This document shows, one piece after another, positions 1 through 9,027 of a stretch of 64,000 nt of DNA. The stretch is from Paenibacillus sp. 1001270B_150601_E10 (lineage in GTDB: Bacteria > Bacillota > Bacilli > Paenibacillales > Paenibacillaceae), in the NCBI RefSeq assembly GCF_015558675.1, contig NZ_JADMOL010000001.1, positions 558,373 through 622,372 on the forward strand. Reading direction: 5' to 3'. The notes under the pieces are model-generated. The model saw nothing but the letters and a program-made list of their open reading frames with translations. It had not been told where the DNA came from and searched no databases. The position numbers and the translations under genes are program-made. Numbering within the stretch: the stretch's first letter is position 1; every line of letters begins with the position of its first letter.

Positions 1-246
1 TCTTTCCATTTCACAACACTCCTCTTATCGATTCATCTAATCTTAATTAAAGCAGGAGCAGAGTCAGGAAAGATAGGTTGCAAATCGTTATAATGATTCG
101 TTCATGAAAGTGAAAAGATCCTAAGAGGAATTGAAGCTAGGATTAGCAGCATGCAATGAAAAGAAGATTGTCGTTAGTTGATTCCCTTTCTTCTCCTTGT
201 TGAAGAATGATGTTAAAATATGTTAGCAGCAAAAAGGAGGATTGGC

Positions 247-984
247 ATGGAATACCAAGGATCGTCTGCGTATGATCAAGAAGCCTTTTTCAAAAATTAT
301 TTGGCTAGAAGACACCGTACAAACAGCCCGAACAATCTTATTGAAAGGCCGATCCTGCTAGAAATGATCGGGGATGTTCGAGGCAAGCACATCTTGGACT
401 TAGGGTGTGGAGATGCCCGCTTCAGTGTCGACCTGATGGATCGTGGATGCAGCTTCTACGAGGGGATTGAAGGCTCCCTTCAGATGGTCAATGAAGCGCG
501 CAAGCATGTCGATGCTCATATGTGCAGCATCCATCACGTTAACATGGAAGAGTGGCAGCCAAATGAAGCAACCGTGGATTTAGCTGTTTCTCGACTTGCT
601 CTCCATTACGTAGAAGATGCGCGCAGTCTTTTTAAAAAGGTGTATCATGCTTTGAAGCTGGGAGGAGAGTGGGTATTCAGCGTGCAGCATCCCATCCTCA
701 CCTCTTCGATAAAAAGCGCAGCCTCAGGTGGTCCACGAACAGATTGGATCGTAGATCAGTATTTTGAAATGGGACAACGAACGGAACCATGGATTGGGGA
801 ACAGATCGTGAAGTTTCATCGATCCATTGAGGATTACGTACAAGCTTGTTTACAGGCTGGCTTTAGCATTCTCGATCTGAGAGAAGGCAAGCCCAATCGC
901 TTGTTATTTGAAGATCAAGAAGAATACGCAAGAAGACTTCGTATCCCTCTTTTTCTGATTCTAAGATGTAAGAAGCAGTCGTGA
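247..984 (+). CDS. class I SAM-dependent methyltransferase
   Basis: Cytoplasmic SAM-dependent methyltransferase of unknown substrate, 245 residues. The motif I signature LDLGCGD lies at about residues 50-56, followed by an acidic loop and a motif-IV-like stretch (VDLAVSRLALHYV), as in the Methyltransf_11/25 families. The chosen ATG at 247 has AAAAAGGAGG six bases before it; the in-frame ATG at 220 has no such site. The gene stands alone, with the next same-strand gene more than 250 bases away. The fold is clear; the acceptor (small molecule, rRNA or protein) cannot be read from the sequence. Confidence 0.85.
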   Translation: MEYQGSSAYDQEAFFKNYLARRHRTNSPNNLIERPILLEMIGDVRGKHILDLGCGDARFSVDLMDRGCSFYEGIEGSLQMVNEARKHVDAHMCSIHHVNMEEWQPNEATVDLAVSRLALHYVEDARSLFKKVYHALKLGGEWVFSVQHPILTSSIKSAASGGPRTDWIVDQYFEMGQRTEPWIGEQIVKFHRSIEDYVQACLQAGFSILDLREGKPNRLLFEDQEEYARRLRIPLFLILRCKKQS

Positions 985-1026
985 TTCTTTCATTCCACTT
1001 CTCTATTATGGGTTATTGCTCTCTCA

Positions 1027-1131
1027 CTATTCGGAGTTACGCTTATCCTTCCACTTCATTAGCAGTCGATAAACAACCATGCCGCCAATTACCGCTGCAA
1101 AACCGAGCAGGACGAGATATGTTTGTTCCAA
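1027..1131 (-). CDS. possible 34-residue single-pass membrane protein
   Basis: A minus-strand ORF in the gap between the methyltransferase and the acetyltransferase. It starts with TTG at 1131 and ends with TAG at 1027-1029. AGGTGA lies six bases upstream of the TTG. The product begins MEQTYLVLLGF, continues as one hydrophobic helix of about 20 residues, and ends in a charged tail (KWKDKRNSE). N-out/positive-in topology fits a small inner-membrane protein. I recognise no family. Support is only the ribosome site, the amphipathic layout and the empty context. Confidence 0.45.
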   Translation of the reverse strand: MEQTYLVLLGFAAVIGGMVVYRLLMKWKDKRNSE

Positions 1132-1247
1132 ACGACATCACCTGGACTTTCGTTATAGTAGTTGTTCTTTATAGCAAAGTTTTATATGAATTACGATAAC
1201 AATGACTATTTATTATAACATGAGTTATACACAAAGGACGGTTATCC

Positions 1248-2063
1248 ATGTCAAACACGATCATCATAACGGATTCACTTGCAGCACGTATTCTTCAATC
1301 CGAGCAGGATTTTCATGTATCACGGATACAATCGATTGCCGAACAAGAAGGCAATCCACAGGGAGTGGACATCCGTCATTTCGGACAAGCGTCTGCCACG
1401 TACATTCGTACTATGCCTTGGAGCGTCTTCAATGCGGTCAAGGGCCTATGCGATGAAGATGCAGGGCATCTAGCAGGGATAGTAGATTTTTATAAAAAGA
1501 AAGAACGATCCTTCCAGCTGGATATAGATCCTGTTGGCACAAGCAAAAAGCTGCTCCAGCAGCTTCCTTCATGTGGTCTCATTCAGACGGGTTTCCATTC
1601 CGTATTGATTGGAACTCCCCTGTCCAATAAGCCGCGCCTCTCTCCTGAAATTAGCATTCAGGAGATTGTAGATGAAGAAGGATTTGATCATTATGCTGCC
1701 ATTCACTGTTTAGGATCAGGGATGGATCTTGAGCATAAGCATCATTTTGCAACCAATAATCGCGGTATTCTGCATCGACCTGGTTGGCGTATTTATTTGG
1801 CTAAATGGAATAAGCAGCCCGCCGCAGTCGCCACCATGTTTATCAAGGATGGGATAGCATCGCTCTCGCTCGCCGCAACCGCACCTGCATTTCGCAACCT
1901 CGGTCTTCAAACATCGCTCCTTCAGCATCGATTGCATGAAGCCAAGCTAGCGAATTGTGAATATGTCGCTGGACAAGCCAGCTTCGGCAGCACCAGTCAG
2001 CATAATATGGAGCGAGTTGGACTACAGCTAGCCTGGACACGGTCCGTGTGGGGGCCCATGTAA
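1248..2063 (+). CDS. GNAT-family N-acetyltransferase
   Basis: A 271-residue protein whose C-terminal half reads as a GNAT acetyltransferase: a beta-strand/turn (AAVATMFIKDGIASLSLAATAPAFRNLGLQ) resembles strand 4 and the acetyl-CoA pyrophosphate loop, where RNLGLQ stands for the usual R/Q-x-x-G-x-G/A. The N-terminal half is less conserved and resembles the doubled-GNAT proteins of Bacillales. AAAGGA lies nine bases before the ATG. A rho-independent terminator follows. Substrate unknown. Confidence 0.7.
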   Translation: MSNTIIITDSLAARILQSEQDFHVSRIQSIAEQEGNPQGVDIRHFGQASATYIRTMPWSVFNAVKGLCDEDAGHLAGIVDFYKKKERSFQLDIDPVGTSKKLLQQLPSCGLIQTGFHSVLIGTPLSNKPRLSPEISIQEIVDEEGFDHYAAIHCLGSGMDLEHKHHFATNNRGILHRPGWRIYLAKWNKQPAAVATMFIKDGIASLSLAATAPAFRNLGLQTSLLQHRLHEAKLANCEYVAGQASFGSTSQHNMERVGLQLAWTRSVWGPM

Positions 2064-2166
2064 TACAAAGTTATTCACACTGTCTGCTGACAGCAGCTAC
2101 GAAGCTCACCCATAAGCTGTTCATAGGCTGCTTGTGCCTAGTTCGCTGGTTGCTGGGCACGCAAAG

Positions 2167-2210
2167 AAAAAGCTCATTCCTACTCATAAAACAAGTGGGA
2201 AAGAGCTTTT
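2167..2210 (+). terminator. rho-independent terminator after the acetyltransferase gene
   Basis: Imperfect inverted repeat with arms AAAAGCTCATTCC and GGGAAAGAGCTTTT. It lies about 100 bases after the acetyltransferase stop and ends in a short T run. Confidence 0.65.
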
Positions 2211-2323
2211 GAAGTTTATCATGTGTATGAATCAGTTAGTGTTTGGTTTGTTGGTTGTATTGTACGGTCTTGTTGTTGGGATTGTAAACTCTCACTTCCA
2301 GAGTAGTTTCATTGGAAAATGGA

Positions 2324-2911
2324 CTACACCACATTTACCCACCCTAAATTCTCTAAAAGTCTTCTGTCAATATATGACTCTGTTATCACTGAAAAGTCGT
2401 CAGAATTGTTGTGAAGCCCATGCGACAATATAAATTTTTTTCCATTATCCATAACCAGTTCAACACCAACTTCATTCTGTAATTCAGCGAGCAATGCATT
2501 CTGTGGGGCGCGCTTGATGATATTTACCATCTTTATATTCTGCCCTACTATTTGACTCCAATAAGAATTGCTATACTGATTATCCAAGGCACTAATAGTA
2601 TAGAGATCAGTATCATTTTCGGTAGGCTCATCAGTTACATATCCTGTATCATCTCTTTCAACCCATACAACAACAGAGTTCTGTGCTGGGTCACTAGCTG
2701 CCCCTACCACTAACCCTGATTGAAAATACAATAGTACCGGCCCAGCAGTTAATGAGAAAACATCTTCTTGTGCAATCCCACATTGCTCCATTGCATCACT
2801 ACTTTCCCACCAGCTACATCTTATCAACTTGCTAAGCGTCTGATTTTTTACAACTTCAAACAATTTAACTTTATCAGACGGGATAGAACTTTTTTTATTG
2901 TCTTCATCCAT
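2324..2911 (-). CDS. probable immunity protein for the upstream kinase-like toxin
   Basis: An acidic, soluble 195-residue protein of no family I recognise, with no signal peptide or membrane helix. It begins 21 bases after the stop of the 727-residue toxin and is co-oriented with it, the standard place for a polymorphic-toxin immunity gene. The ATG at 2911 is preceded by GAGGAG at seven bases; the in-frame ATG at 2926 has no ribosome site and contains the site of the later start. Features seen: tryptophan-rich segments (CSWWESS near residue 35, WSQIVGQN mid-protein) and mixed alpha/beta composition. The immunity role is inferred from position only. Confidence 0.6.
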   Translation of the reverse strand: MDEDNKKSSIPSDKVKLFEVVKNQTLSKLIRCSWWESSDAMEQCGIAQEDVFSLTAGPVLLYFQSGLVVGAASDPAQNSVVVWVERDDTGYVTDEPTENDTDLYTISALDNQYSNSYWSQIVGQNIKMVNIIKRAPQNALLAELQNEVGVELVMDNGKKFILSHGLHNNSDDFSVITESYIDRRLLENLGWVNVV

Positions 2912-2932
2912 CGAAAGTCTCCTCATTTCAAT

Positions 2933-5116
2933 CTAATTTTTTTTGGCAGCCTCAATAAGTAGATCTATCATTCTTATGTTATTGGCAGATGGCTTTTCGC
3001 CAACAACTACGTCTAATGGATCAGCAACTACAATCTTTCCATCTTTTCCTATTAGGAACTGAAGATCGTTTATCTTAACTTTTTTCTCAATCATCATTTG
3101 TTTTATAGCATTTAGATCATTAATACTTTGTTGGTTTAATAAAGACGACTCCCCAACTATTCTTATTTTACCATTTTGTAACCTTACTATATCCTTAGAA
3201 CCTTGAGCAAACCTGTCAAACATAAGACCTGGGTCGCCATCAACATTTACTGAACGAGCATTAACGGTTGGAAAGCCTAGTTCATCCAACTTATTGAGCA
3301 ATTTGAGCTCATCATCTAGCAGGACTGTTGGCTTTCCAGGTTTTAAAACACCCACAGCTTCGTCATTCCCATACGCATATACATCCTTGTTACCACCGCT
3401 GCCCAAATGTTCTCCCAACTCATTTTTTGAAATATTTATAATGGAAGCTTTTGGCGTCCCTTCAAGTTGCCGCCCATCCCCAGCATCAATCTTCATAACG
3501 GAAGATGGAGGCTCATCAGGGACTTTTATCGCAATCCCTTCAGGTGTAACGAAATATCGATTCGATTGTAATCCATTAAACCAATCCTGAGGCTTCGCGA
3601 ACTGCGTACGCCAATCGACATTTTTAATTGCTTCCAAGGCGGAATGACTAATTGCATTCAGCGCTTCAGGCACCTTCGCGGCCTTACCAGCTTTGGTTAC
3701 ATTTACCCCTGGTATAAGGATGGATGCCACATTGCCAATCATCTCTGCTTTTTCTTCAGGAGACGCACTTTCGAAATTTACATACATTTGTTTTGCAGCC
3801 TCAACAACCATCTCTGGATTCTGAATAATGTATTCAGCCGCATAAAGCATGTCCTGTCCAACCTTCTGAGGGTCGACGACAAGTTGATAGGCGAGACCTG
3901 CTGTGTCAACGACTCCTTCGATAACGCCCTTGATGACTCCTGTACCAAAGCCCCGCACCACCGCATCCGCCGTCTCTACTTTCTTCCGCCATTCTGTTTT
4001 TCCGTAAGTATCATCCAACCAGACAATATACTCCAAATACGGATTTTGCATGTTTTCATTTTTAAGATGCGCCTGAAAATAATCAAAGGTTGTCTCGTTC
4101 TCTTTGTTGTAGGCATCAATAAGCCTTCCGTCTGGCAAATGGGTTGGTGGGAGCTCGCCGCTGTCTATCTTTCGCAGCTTTTCCTCCAGCAGCGCATACT
4201 GCAAGCGATCCATGGGGTCCGCCTTGTCTTTTGCAAGCACATTTTGAATAAATGCGAGCAATTCTTCATTCTCGGGCATAGGTGAGCCGTCATCTTTAAT
4301 CGGATTGAAACGGCAAGCTAAAAGGGGATCGTCAGAATTCGTAATGGCTAGATTTACTTGCTCATTATAGTATTGCTCCTCAATCCCTAGATCCCGCAGC
4401 TTCTCTCTAGCTTCATTCGCGCGTAAATGCGCTTCCCCCATATATGCTGAATGTCCAAAAAGCTTGTACACGCTGTATTCTTGCTGCGCCTCTGCAATCT
4501 CTTTTAAGGACAAAGCGACAGTAGAGAGCCCTAATCTCGCCGCTTCCTTTTCTTCCAGTGTACCTTCTGTCAAAGCACGAAGCCATTTAGCGGTAAGGGG
4601 ATCTTCCTTAACAATAGCCACCTGCTTAGCCAGCAGCATGTCCATAAGCTGTCTTACAAAAGAGGCAGGATTGAGAATATGATACATTTGTTTGATAACA
4701 GGCAAGGAAGCTTCCAATCTAGATTGCCTTAGTCTTGTATCCCCTAATGAACTAATAAAAGGAACGAATCGGCTAATGCCAGCTGGAAAACGAAATGGCT
4801 TAGATGACTTAAGCTTCCGCTCAGCCTCTCGCTCTAACTGCTTATACTCGCTTGCTGCGTGATATAACTGTTTAGATTGCTCGTCAAGCTTGCCTACTAA
4901 GGTTGAGGCCTCACGTTGCAGTTCTTGAGCAAGCCTTTCGATGCTTTGCGCTACACTTCTTACTCCACCATCCTCTGGGTAAGAGGAACGAGCGGAACCC
5001 GCCACACGATTCGCAGTTCCTCCAATCTGGATAAAGCTCGACTCCAGCTCCCTTCGCCAGCGTTTGAATTGCTGCGATAGTTCCTCAATCTTGTTAGGAT
5101 CTGCTAGAACGTTCAC
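2933..5116 (-). CDS. WXG100-type polymorphic toxin with kinase-like C-terminal domain
   Basis: A 727-residue multi-domain toxin candidate. Residues 1-95 form a WXG100/LXG-like helical hairpin (QQFKRWRRELESSF), the type VII secretion signature; a long helical linker follows to about 390. Residues ~390-490 hold a Gly/Ala-rich pretoxin-like segment (GFGTGVIKGVIEGVVDTAG). The last 166 residues look like a protein-kinase fold: Gly-rich loop LGSGGNKDVYAY, a VGVLK lysine, an alpha-C-like glutamate (DDELKLLNKL), NDLQFLI resembling the catalytic loop, and VVADP in the DFG position. The GTG at 5116 is chosen for GGAGGTG just upstream; the ATG at 5140 has no site. There is no signal peptide. Toxic kinase activity is inference. 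Confidence 0.7.
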   Translation of the reverse strand: MNVLADPNKIEELSQQFKRWRRELESSFIQIGGTANRVAGSARSSYPEDGGVRSVAQSIERLAQELQREASTLVGKLDEQSKQLYHAASEYKQLEREAERKLKSSKPFRFPAGISRFVPFISSLGDTRLRQSRLEASLPVIKQMYHILNPASFVRQLMDMLLAKQVAIVKEDPLTAKWLRALTEGTLEEKEAARLGLSTVALSLKEIAEAQQEYSVYKLFGHSAYMGEAHLRANEAREKLRDLGIEEQYYNEQVNLAITNSDDPLLACRFNPIKDDGSPMPENEELLAFIQNVLAKDKADPMDRLQYALLEEKLRKIDSGELPPTHLPDGRLIDAYNKENETTFDYFQAHLKNENMQNPYLEYIVWLDDTYGKTEWRKKVETADAVVRGFGTGVIKGVIEGVVDTAGLAYQLVVDPQKVGQDMLYAAEYIIQNPEMVVEAAKQMYVNFESASPEEKAEMIGNVASILIPGVNVTKAGKAAKVPEALNAISHSALEAIKNVDWRTQFAKPQDWFNGLQSNRYFVTPEGIAIKVPDEPPSSVMKIDAGDGRQLEGTPKASIINISKNELGEHLGSGGNKDVYAYGNDEAVGVLKPGKPTVLLDDELKLLNKLDELGFPTVNARSVNVDGDPGLMFDRFAQGSKDIVRLQNGKIRIVGESSLLNQQSINDLNAIKQMMIEKKVKINDLQFLIGKDGKIVVADPLDVVVGEKPSANNIRMIDLLIEAAKKN

Positions 5117-5140
5117 CTGACACCTCCGATCATGACACAA

Positions 5141-5467
5141 CAGCCGTATCCAACACGGGAAAATATCACAGTTGTCTCACATCGAGGTCTTCTTTCCCTT
5201 AAAATGATGAAATATTAGCTTCTTTATTTAGGCTTATGTCCACAAAAAAAGCATATTATTATTTTCCATATTATCACAGTCAATATCAATAATCTGCTAG
5301 ATTCATACCAAATCTTACAATTCTCTATGTGTGATCATTGCAATAGATGATCAACGTCTGGACGAAATCATTATAACCAAACTGTAAATACCATTATCAT
5401 CCATTCCTTCCTATACTTTAGATATGCCTGATGGTCAGGCACAGCCAAAACGAAGGGAGTATCAGAA
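5141..5467. other. intergenic region between divergent toxin and zinc-protein genes
   Basis: AT-rich stretch with no ORF I can support. Ribosome sites for both flanking genes lie at its edges. It presumably holds both divergent promoters, but I could not assign -35/-10 pairs with confidence. Confidence 0.5.
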
Positions 5468-5725
5468 ATGGCTAAGACACATAGAGGTAAAGGATTGTGG
5501 AAGACGCCTTCCAAGGGGCGGGGGACTTGTCCCATCTGTCTTTCAACTCGAATTAAGCTCTTATATACAGTAAGTGATAAAGAGAACCACCAGATCAAGG
5601 TGTGCAAAAAATGCAAGGATGCGCCTGCTGATCGAGTCGAAAAGGCGGTTGATACAAAGCAGCTGGCCTTCCGAGGCAAGCATCGTAAACAGCTCCACGC
5701 TAATCTCGAGGGATCAACATCATAA
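5468..5725 (+). CDS. small zinc-finger-like protein
   Basis: A basic 85-residue protein with two CxxC pairs, CPIC near residue 21 and CKKC near residue 46, spaced as in a single zinc-ribbon. The first 18 residues are Lys/Gly-rich (THRGKGLWKTPSKGRG), suggesting nucleic-acid contact. GGGAG lies eight bases before the ATG, and a strong terminator follows 30 bases after the stop. The layout resembles small conserved Bacillales zinc proteins of unknown role; no function is assigned. Confidence 0.7.
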   Translation: MAKTHRGKGLWKTPSKGRGTCPICLSTRIKLLYTVSDKENHQIKVCKKCKDAPADRVEKAVDTKQLAFRGKHRKQLHANLEGSTS

Positions 5726-5752
5726 GTCGATATCTCTTCGACCTTTACTAAA

Positions 5753-5796
5753 GCAAAAAAGAGAAGCAGCCATAGGAGCTGCTTCTCTTTTTTTGC
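5753..5796. terminator. bidirectional rho-independent terminator
   Basis: Near-perfect hairpin with arms AAAAAAGAGAAGCAGC and GCTGCTTCTCTTTTTTT around a six-base loop. It has T runs on both strands, so it serves the zinc-protein gene from the left and the sulfatase gene from the right. Confidence 0.85.
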
Positions 5797-5866
5797 ATCA
5801 CCCTATCGTTCAAAAGAGCGGTTTCGATAGGCTCAAATTCCTCAAACTCATCTGTCATTCTATCAG

Positions 5867-7336
5867 CTACTTCACCAGCCATTCCAAGCTGTGAACCCAC
5901 TCCATGCCGCCTGCATTCGGCTGTGGTGTTCCACATGTGCTTCGGCCGTTCTTCACATAGGTGGATAGTAGCTGGGTCAGTTCTTGAACAATATCGGGAT
6001 GTGCTTCGCATACATTAAGCTGCTCGCCAACATCCTCACTCAAATCATACAATTGAACGGCAGGGGCTCCCTGAGGTGTCTCTCCAGGCATCGGGTAGCT
6101 CCAGCCGCCAGAATCCGGGCACAGCTCAAGCTTCCACTTGCCCTTGCGTATCGAGAATGATCCATTTATTGAGTGATGGACAATGGCCTCTCTCAAGGGT
6201 CCCTCAAGCTCTTGGCCAAGCCATACAGGCAAGCTGCTCACGCTATCCTCTCCTGCATGCTCTGGGAGTGGAAGCTGAAGAATGTCTGCAACCGTTGCCA
6301 TTAAATCAACCAAGCATACCGGTTCATCGGAAGTGAGCCCAGACGCGATCTGTTCCGGCCACTGAATGATTAGAGGGATACGGTGCCCTCCTTCATAGAT
6401 GTCTGCTTTATAGCCGCGGAACACATAGCTTGGATGATGGCCAAGCATGGCCAACTCTTTAACGTTAGCGCTCGGTGAACAGCCATTATCGCTGGTGAAA
6501 ACAACGATCGTATTGTCTGCAATGCCGCACTCCTCCAGCTTCTGGACAACTTGCCCGACCACATCATCGCACATCAGCACAAAGTCGCCATAGTCATTCG
6601 TACCAGACTTGCCTTGAAAAGCCGCTGTAGGAAGCACCGGCGTATGCGGAGCTGGCAGCGGGAAGTAAATAAAGAACGGATCATCCTTTGCTTGGTCGAT
6701 CCACTCTAATACCTTCTCCGTGCAGCGTGGAAGGACTTCTTCATGAGTGAAGTCCTTGCCTGTCGGCCCTTCTCTCCACCAGCCGAGCTCCGTTTCGCTT
6801 TTTGTGATGCGATTCGGCAGGGCGGTTACGCGATCATTTTCAATATACACATAGGGTGGCATATCTAATGAAGCACTTATTCCATAGTAATAATCAAAGC
6901 CATAAGCTGTTGGACCATTCGCAATAGGCTTTGTGTAATCGATGTCCGATATATCGTCACTGTTTAAGCTCCACTCCATGCCGAGATGCCATTTTCCAAT
7001 GCAAGCGGTTTGATATCCCACTTCCTGAAGCATAGATGCTACGGTCATTCGCCCCTTTTCTATAAGAGGACGGCTATAGCCTCCAAGCACTCCATCCTTC
7101 AGTTCCGATCGCCAATTATATCTACCCGTTAGAATGCTGTAGCGGGATGGTGTACACACCGCTGAGCTGGAATGCGCATCTGTAAAAGCAATGCCTCGTG
7201 AAGCAAGCTGATCCAGGTGAACCGTATTTAGCTTGGAATTCTCATTCAAACAGGACACATCGCCATATCCCATATCGTCTGCCAAAATGTAGATGATATT
7301 AGGCTTGCCCTTGCTGCTGGAATGTTGTGTATTCAT
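5867..7336 (-). CDS. arylsulfatase (Cys-type, sulfatase family S1)
   Basis: A 489-residue sulfatase hydrolysing sulfate esters. Visible family marks are PNIIYILADDMGYGD (metal-binding Asp pair), the CTPSR signature with its Cys to be converted to formylglycine at about residue 61, GKWHLG, and a second metal site near TSDNGC. There is no signal peptide, so it is probably cytoplasmic and acts on imported sugar sulfates. The start at 7336 is chosen because GAGG lies five bases upstream and the 20-residue extension from ATG 7396 (which overlaps the upstream stop) does not look like sulfatase. It is co-transcribed with the next sulfatase. Substrate unknown. Confidence 0.9.
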   Translation of the reverse strand: MNTQHSSSKGKPNIIYILADDMGYGDVSCLNENSKLNTVHLDQLASRGIAFTDAHSSSAVCTPSRYSILTGRYNWRSELKDGVLGGYSRPLIEKGRMTVASMLQEVGYQTACIGKWHLGMEWSLNSDDISDIDYTKPIANGPTAYGFDYYYGISASLDMPPYVYIENDRVTALPNRITKSETELGWWREGPTGKDFTHEEVLPRCTEKVLEWIDQAKDDPFFIYFPLPAPHTPVLPTAAFQGKSGTNDYGDFVLMCDDVVGQVVQKLEECGIADNTIVVFTSDNGCSPSANVKELAMLGHHPSYVFRGYKADIYEGGHRIPLIIQWPEQIASGLTSDEPVCLVDLMATVADILQLPLPEHAGEDSVSSLPVWLGQELEGPLREAIVHHSINGSFSIRKGKWKLELCPDSGGWSYPMPGETPQGAPAVQLYDLSEDVGEQLNVCEAHPDIVQELTQLLSTYVKNGRSTCGTPQPNAGGMEWVHSLEWLVK

Positions 7337-7395
7337 TGCTGCCTCGTCCCCTCTCCACGACATAAGTTTGCTTACGCTTCGTTTCTTAGATCCCA

Positions 7396-8826
7396 TTACA
7401 CGATGCTTGAACCCTCTTCTTCAACATAAGGTGTATCGCGAACTTCAGCCTGCAGCTCATGAAGCTGTCCCGTTAATCGCTCGACTACCTGCTCATAATC
7501 CGGATCATGATATACGTTAAGAAGCTCATGAGGGTCCTTCTTCAGATCGAACAGTTCCCACTCTGGCGGCACAGGCTCATAGCTCTGCGTAGAAGTGTCA
7601 AGAGGATCTGCATAGTAATAAATGAGCTTGAACTGCTTCGTTCGAATCCCGTAGTGCGCATGCACGCGATGCTCGTCAATATGCATCCAATAGCGATAGT
7701 ACATCGCTTGCCGCCAATCCTTCACGGCTTCGCCTCTCGAAAGCGCACGCATGCTTCTGCCCTGCATCTCCTCTGGTGTCTTGATACCTGCAAAATCTAA
7801 AAAGGTTGGACCAAAATCTATATTTAATATCATATCGGTATTGACCGTGCCAGCAGCAAGCTCGCGGGGATAACGCATGACAAATGGCATCTTGAGTGAT
7901 TCCTCATACATAAATCGCTTATCATACCAGCCATGGTCGCCTAGGAAAAAGCCTTGATCAGAGGTATAAATCACGATCGTGTCATCTGCCAGCTGCTGTT
8001 CATCAAGATAATCAAGCAATCGACCAACATTGTCATCGATGGATGCCACGCAGCGCAAATAATCTTTGATGTAGCGCTGATAATTCCAGCTTTTCCGCTC
8101 CTTGTCCGTCAACCCTTCCGGAGGTTCCATCTTCAAATCCGTCTTCGTCATATCCCGATCTACACGCATGAGAGCATCACTAGCCGCACGCGCCCGATTC
8201 GAGTAATCATCGTTGAAGGTTACGGGCTCAGGAATATCAATGTCCTCATAAAGATGCTGATGCTTCTTATCTGGAATCCAAGGACGATGAGGCGCCTTAT
8301 GATGGCACATCAGCAAAAATGGCTTATCCTTGTCACGCTTTTCAAGCCAGTCAAGGGATAAATCCGTGATAATATCCGTTACATAACCAGAGTGCCGTTT
8401 ATTTTCTCCCATCTCAATTAGGATGGGATCATCATAATCGCCTTGTCCAGGCAGGATGTTCCAATAATCAAAGCCTGTCGGATCGCTTTCACCACCGTGC
8501 CCCAGATGCCATTTTCCAACTATGGCGGTTTGATAGCCTTCCTTCTGAAGCAGCTTTGGAAAGGTCGTCTGACTTCCGTCGAAACGGTCGGACAACGTGC
8601 GAACTCCATTCAAATGATTGTATGTACCTGTCAAAATAGAGGCTCGACTTGGCGCGCAAATCGAGTTTGTACAGAAGCAGTGGTCAAATCGAATGCCTTC
8701 GTTTGCAATTCGATCAATGTTCGGCGTCTGATTGATGACGCTTCCATAACAGCTCATCGCATGTATAGCATGGTCGTCACTCATGATAAATACGATATTC
8801 GGTGCCTTGCGCTTTGATTGATCCAT
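7396..8826 (-). CDS. sulfatase (Cys-type), iduronate/heparan-sulfatase-like
   Basis: A 476-residue sulfatase with PNIVFIMSDDHA (metal site), CAPSR at residues 57-61 (formylglycine Cys), GKWHLGHGG and TSDQGFFLGDHGWYDKRFMYEES, the last typical of choline-, iduronate- and heparan-type sulfatases. No signal peptide is seen. GGGGAGG lies seven bases before the ATG. It is the first gene of a two-sulfatase unit, its stop overlapping the long reading of the second by one base. No sulfatase-maturating enzyme is encoded in the window, so maturation must come from elsewhere. Confidence 0.9.
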   Translation of the reverse strand: MDQSKRKAPNIVFIMSDDHAIHAMSCYGSVINQTPNIDRIANEGIRFDHCFCTNSICAPSRASILTGTYNHLNGVRTLSDRFDGSQTTFPKLLQKEGYQTAIVGKWHLGHGGESDPTGFDYWNILPGQGDYDDPILIEMGENKRHSGYVTDIITDLSLDWLEKRDKDKPFLLMCHHKAPHRPWIPDKKHQHLYEDIDIPEPVTFNDDYSNRARAASDALMRVDRDMTKTDLKMEPPEGLTDKERKSWNYQRYIKDYLRCVASIDDNVGRLLDYLDEQQLADDTIVIYTSDQGFFLGDHGWYDKRFMYEESLKMPFVMRYPRELAAGTVNTDMILNIDFGPTFLDFAGIKTPEEMQGRSMRALSRGEAVKDWRQAMYYRYWMHIDEHRVHAHYGIRTKQFKLIYYYADPLDTSTQSYEPVPPEWELFDLKKDPHELLNVYHDPDYEQVVERLTGQLHELQAEVRDTPYVEEEGSSIV

Positions 8827-9027
8827 CTCAGGACCTCCCCAGTATTGTGCCTACAGCACATGGTTCAAACAATGGTTCGACTTATCATCGACAAGCAAGT
8901 GCATACCTCTTCATCTCAATCGTGAATACTCTACCTCGAAACTCCCAAATCAAGCATAACTTCCTACAGACCGTAATGCGCACCTTTCGTTCAAAATACC
9001 AGAGCTTGATCCTTCATCATATTTGTA

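Noticed and set aside
981-1199. Plus-strand ORF after the methyltransferase
   Set aside because: No ribosome site, odd composition, and it is antisense to the small TTG-started ORF.
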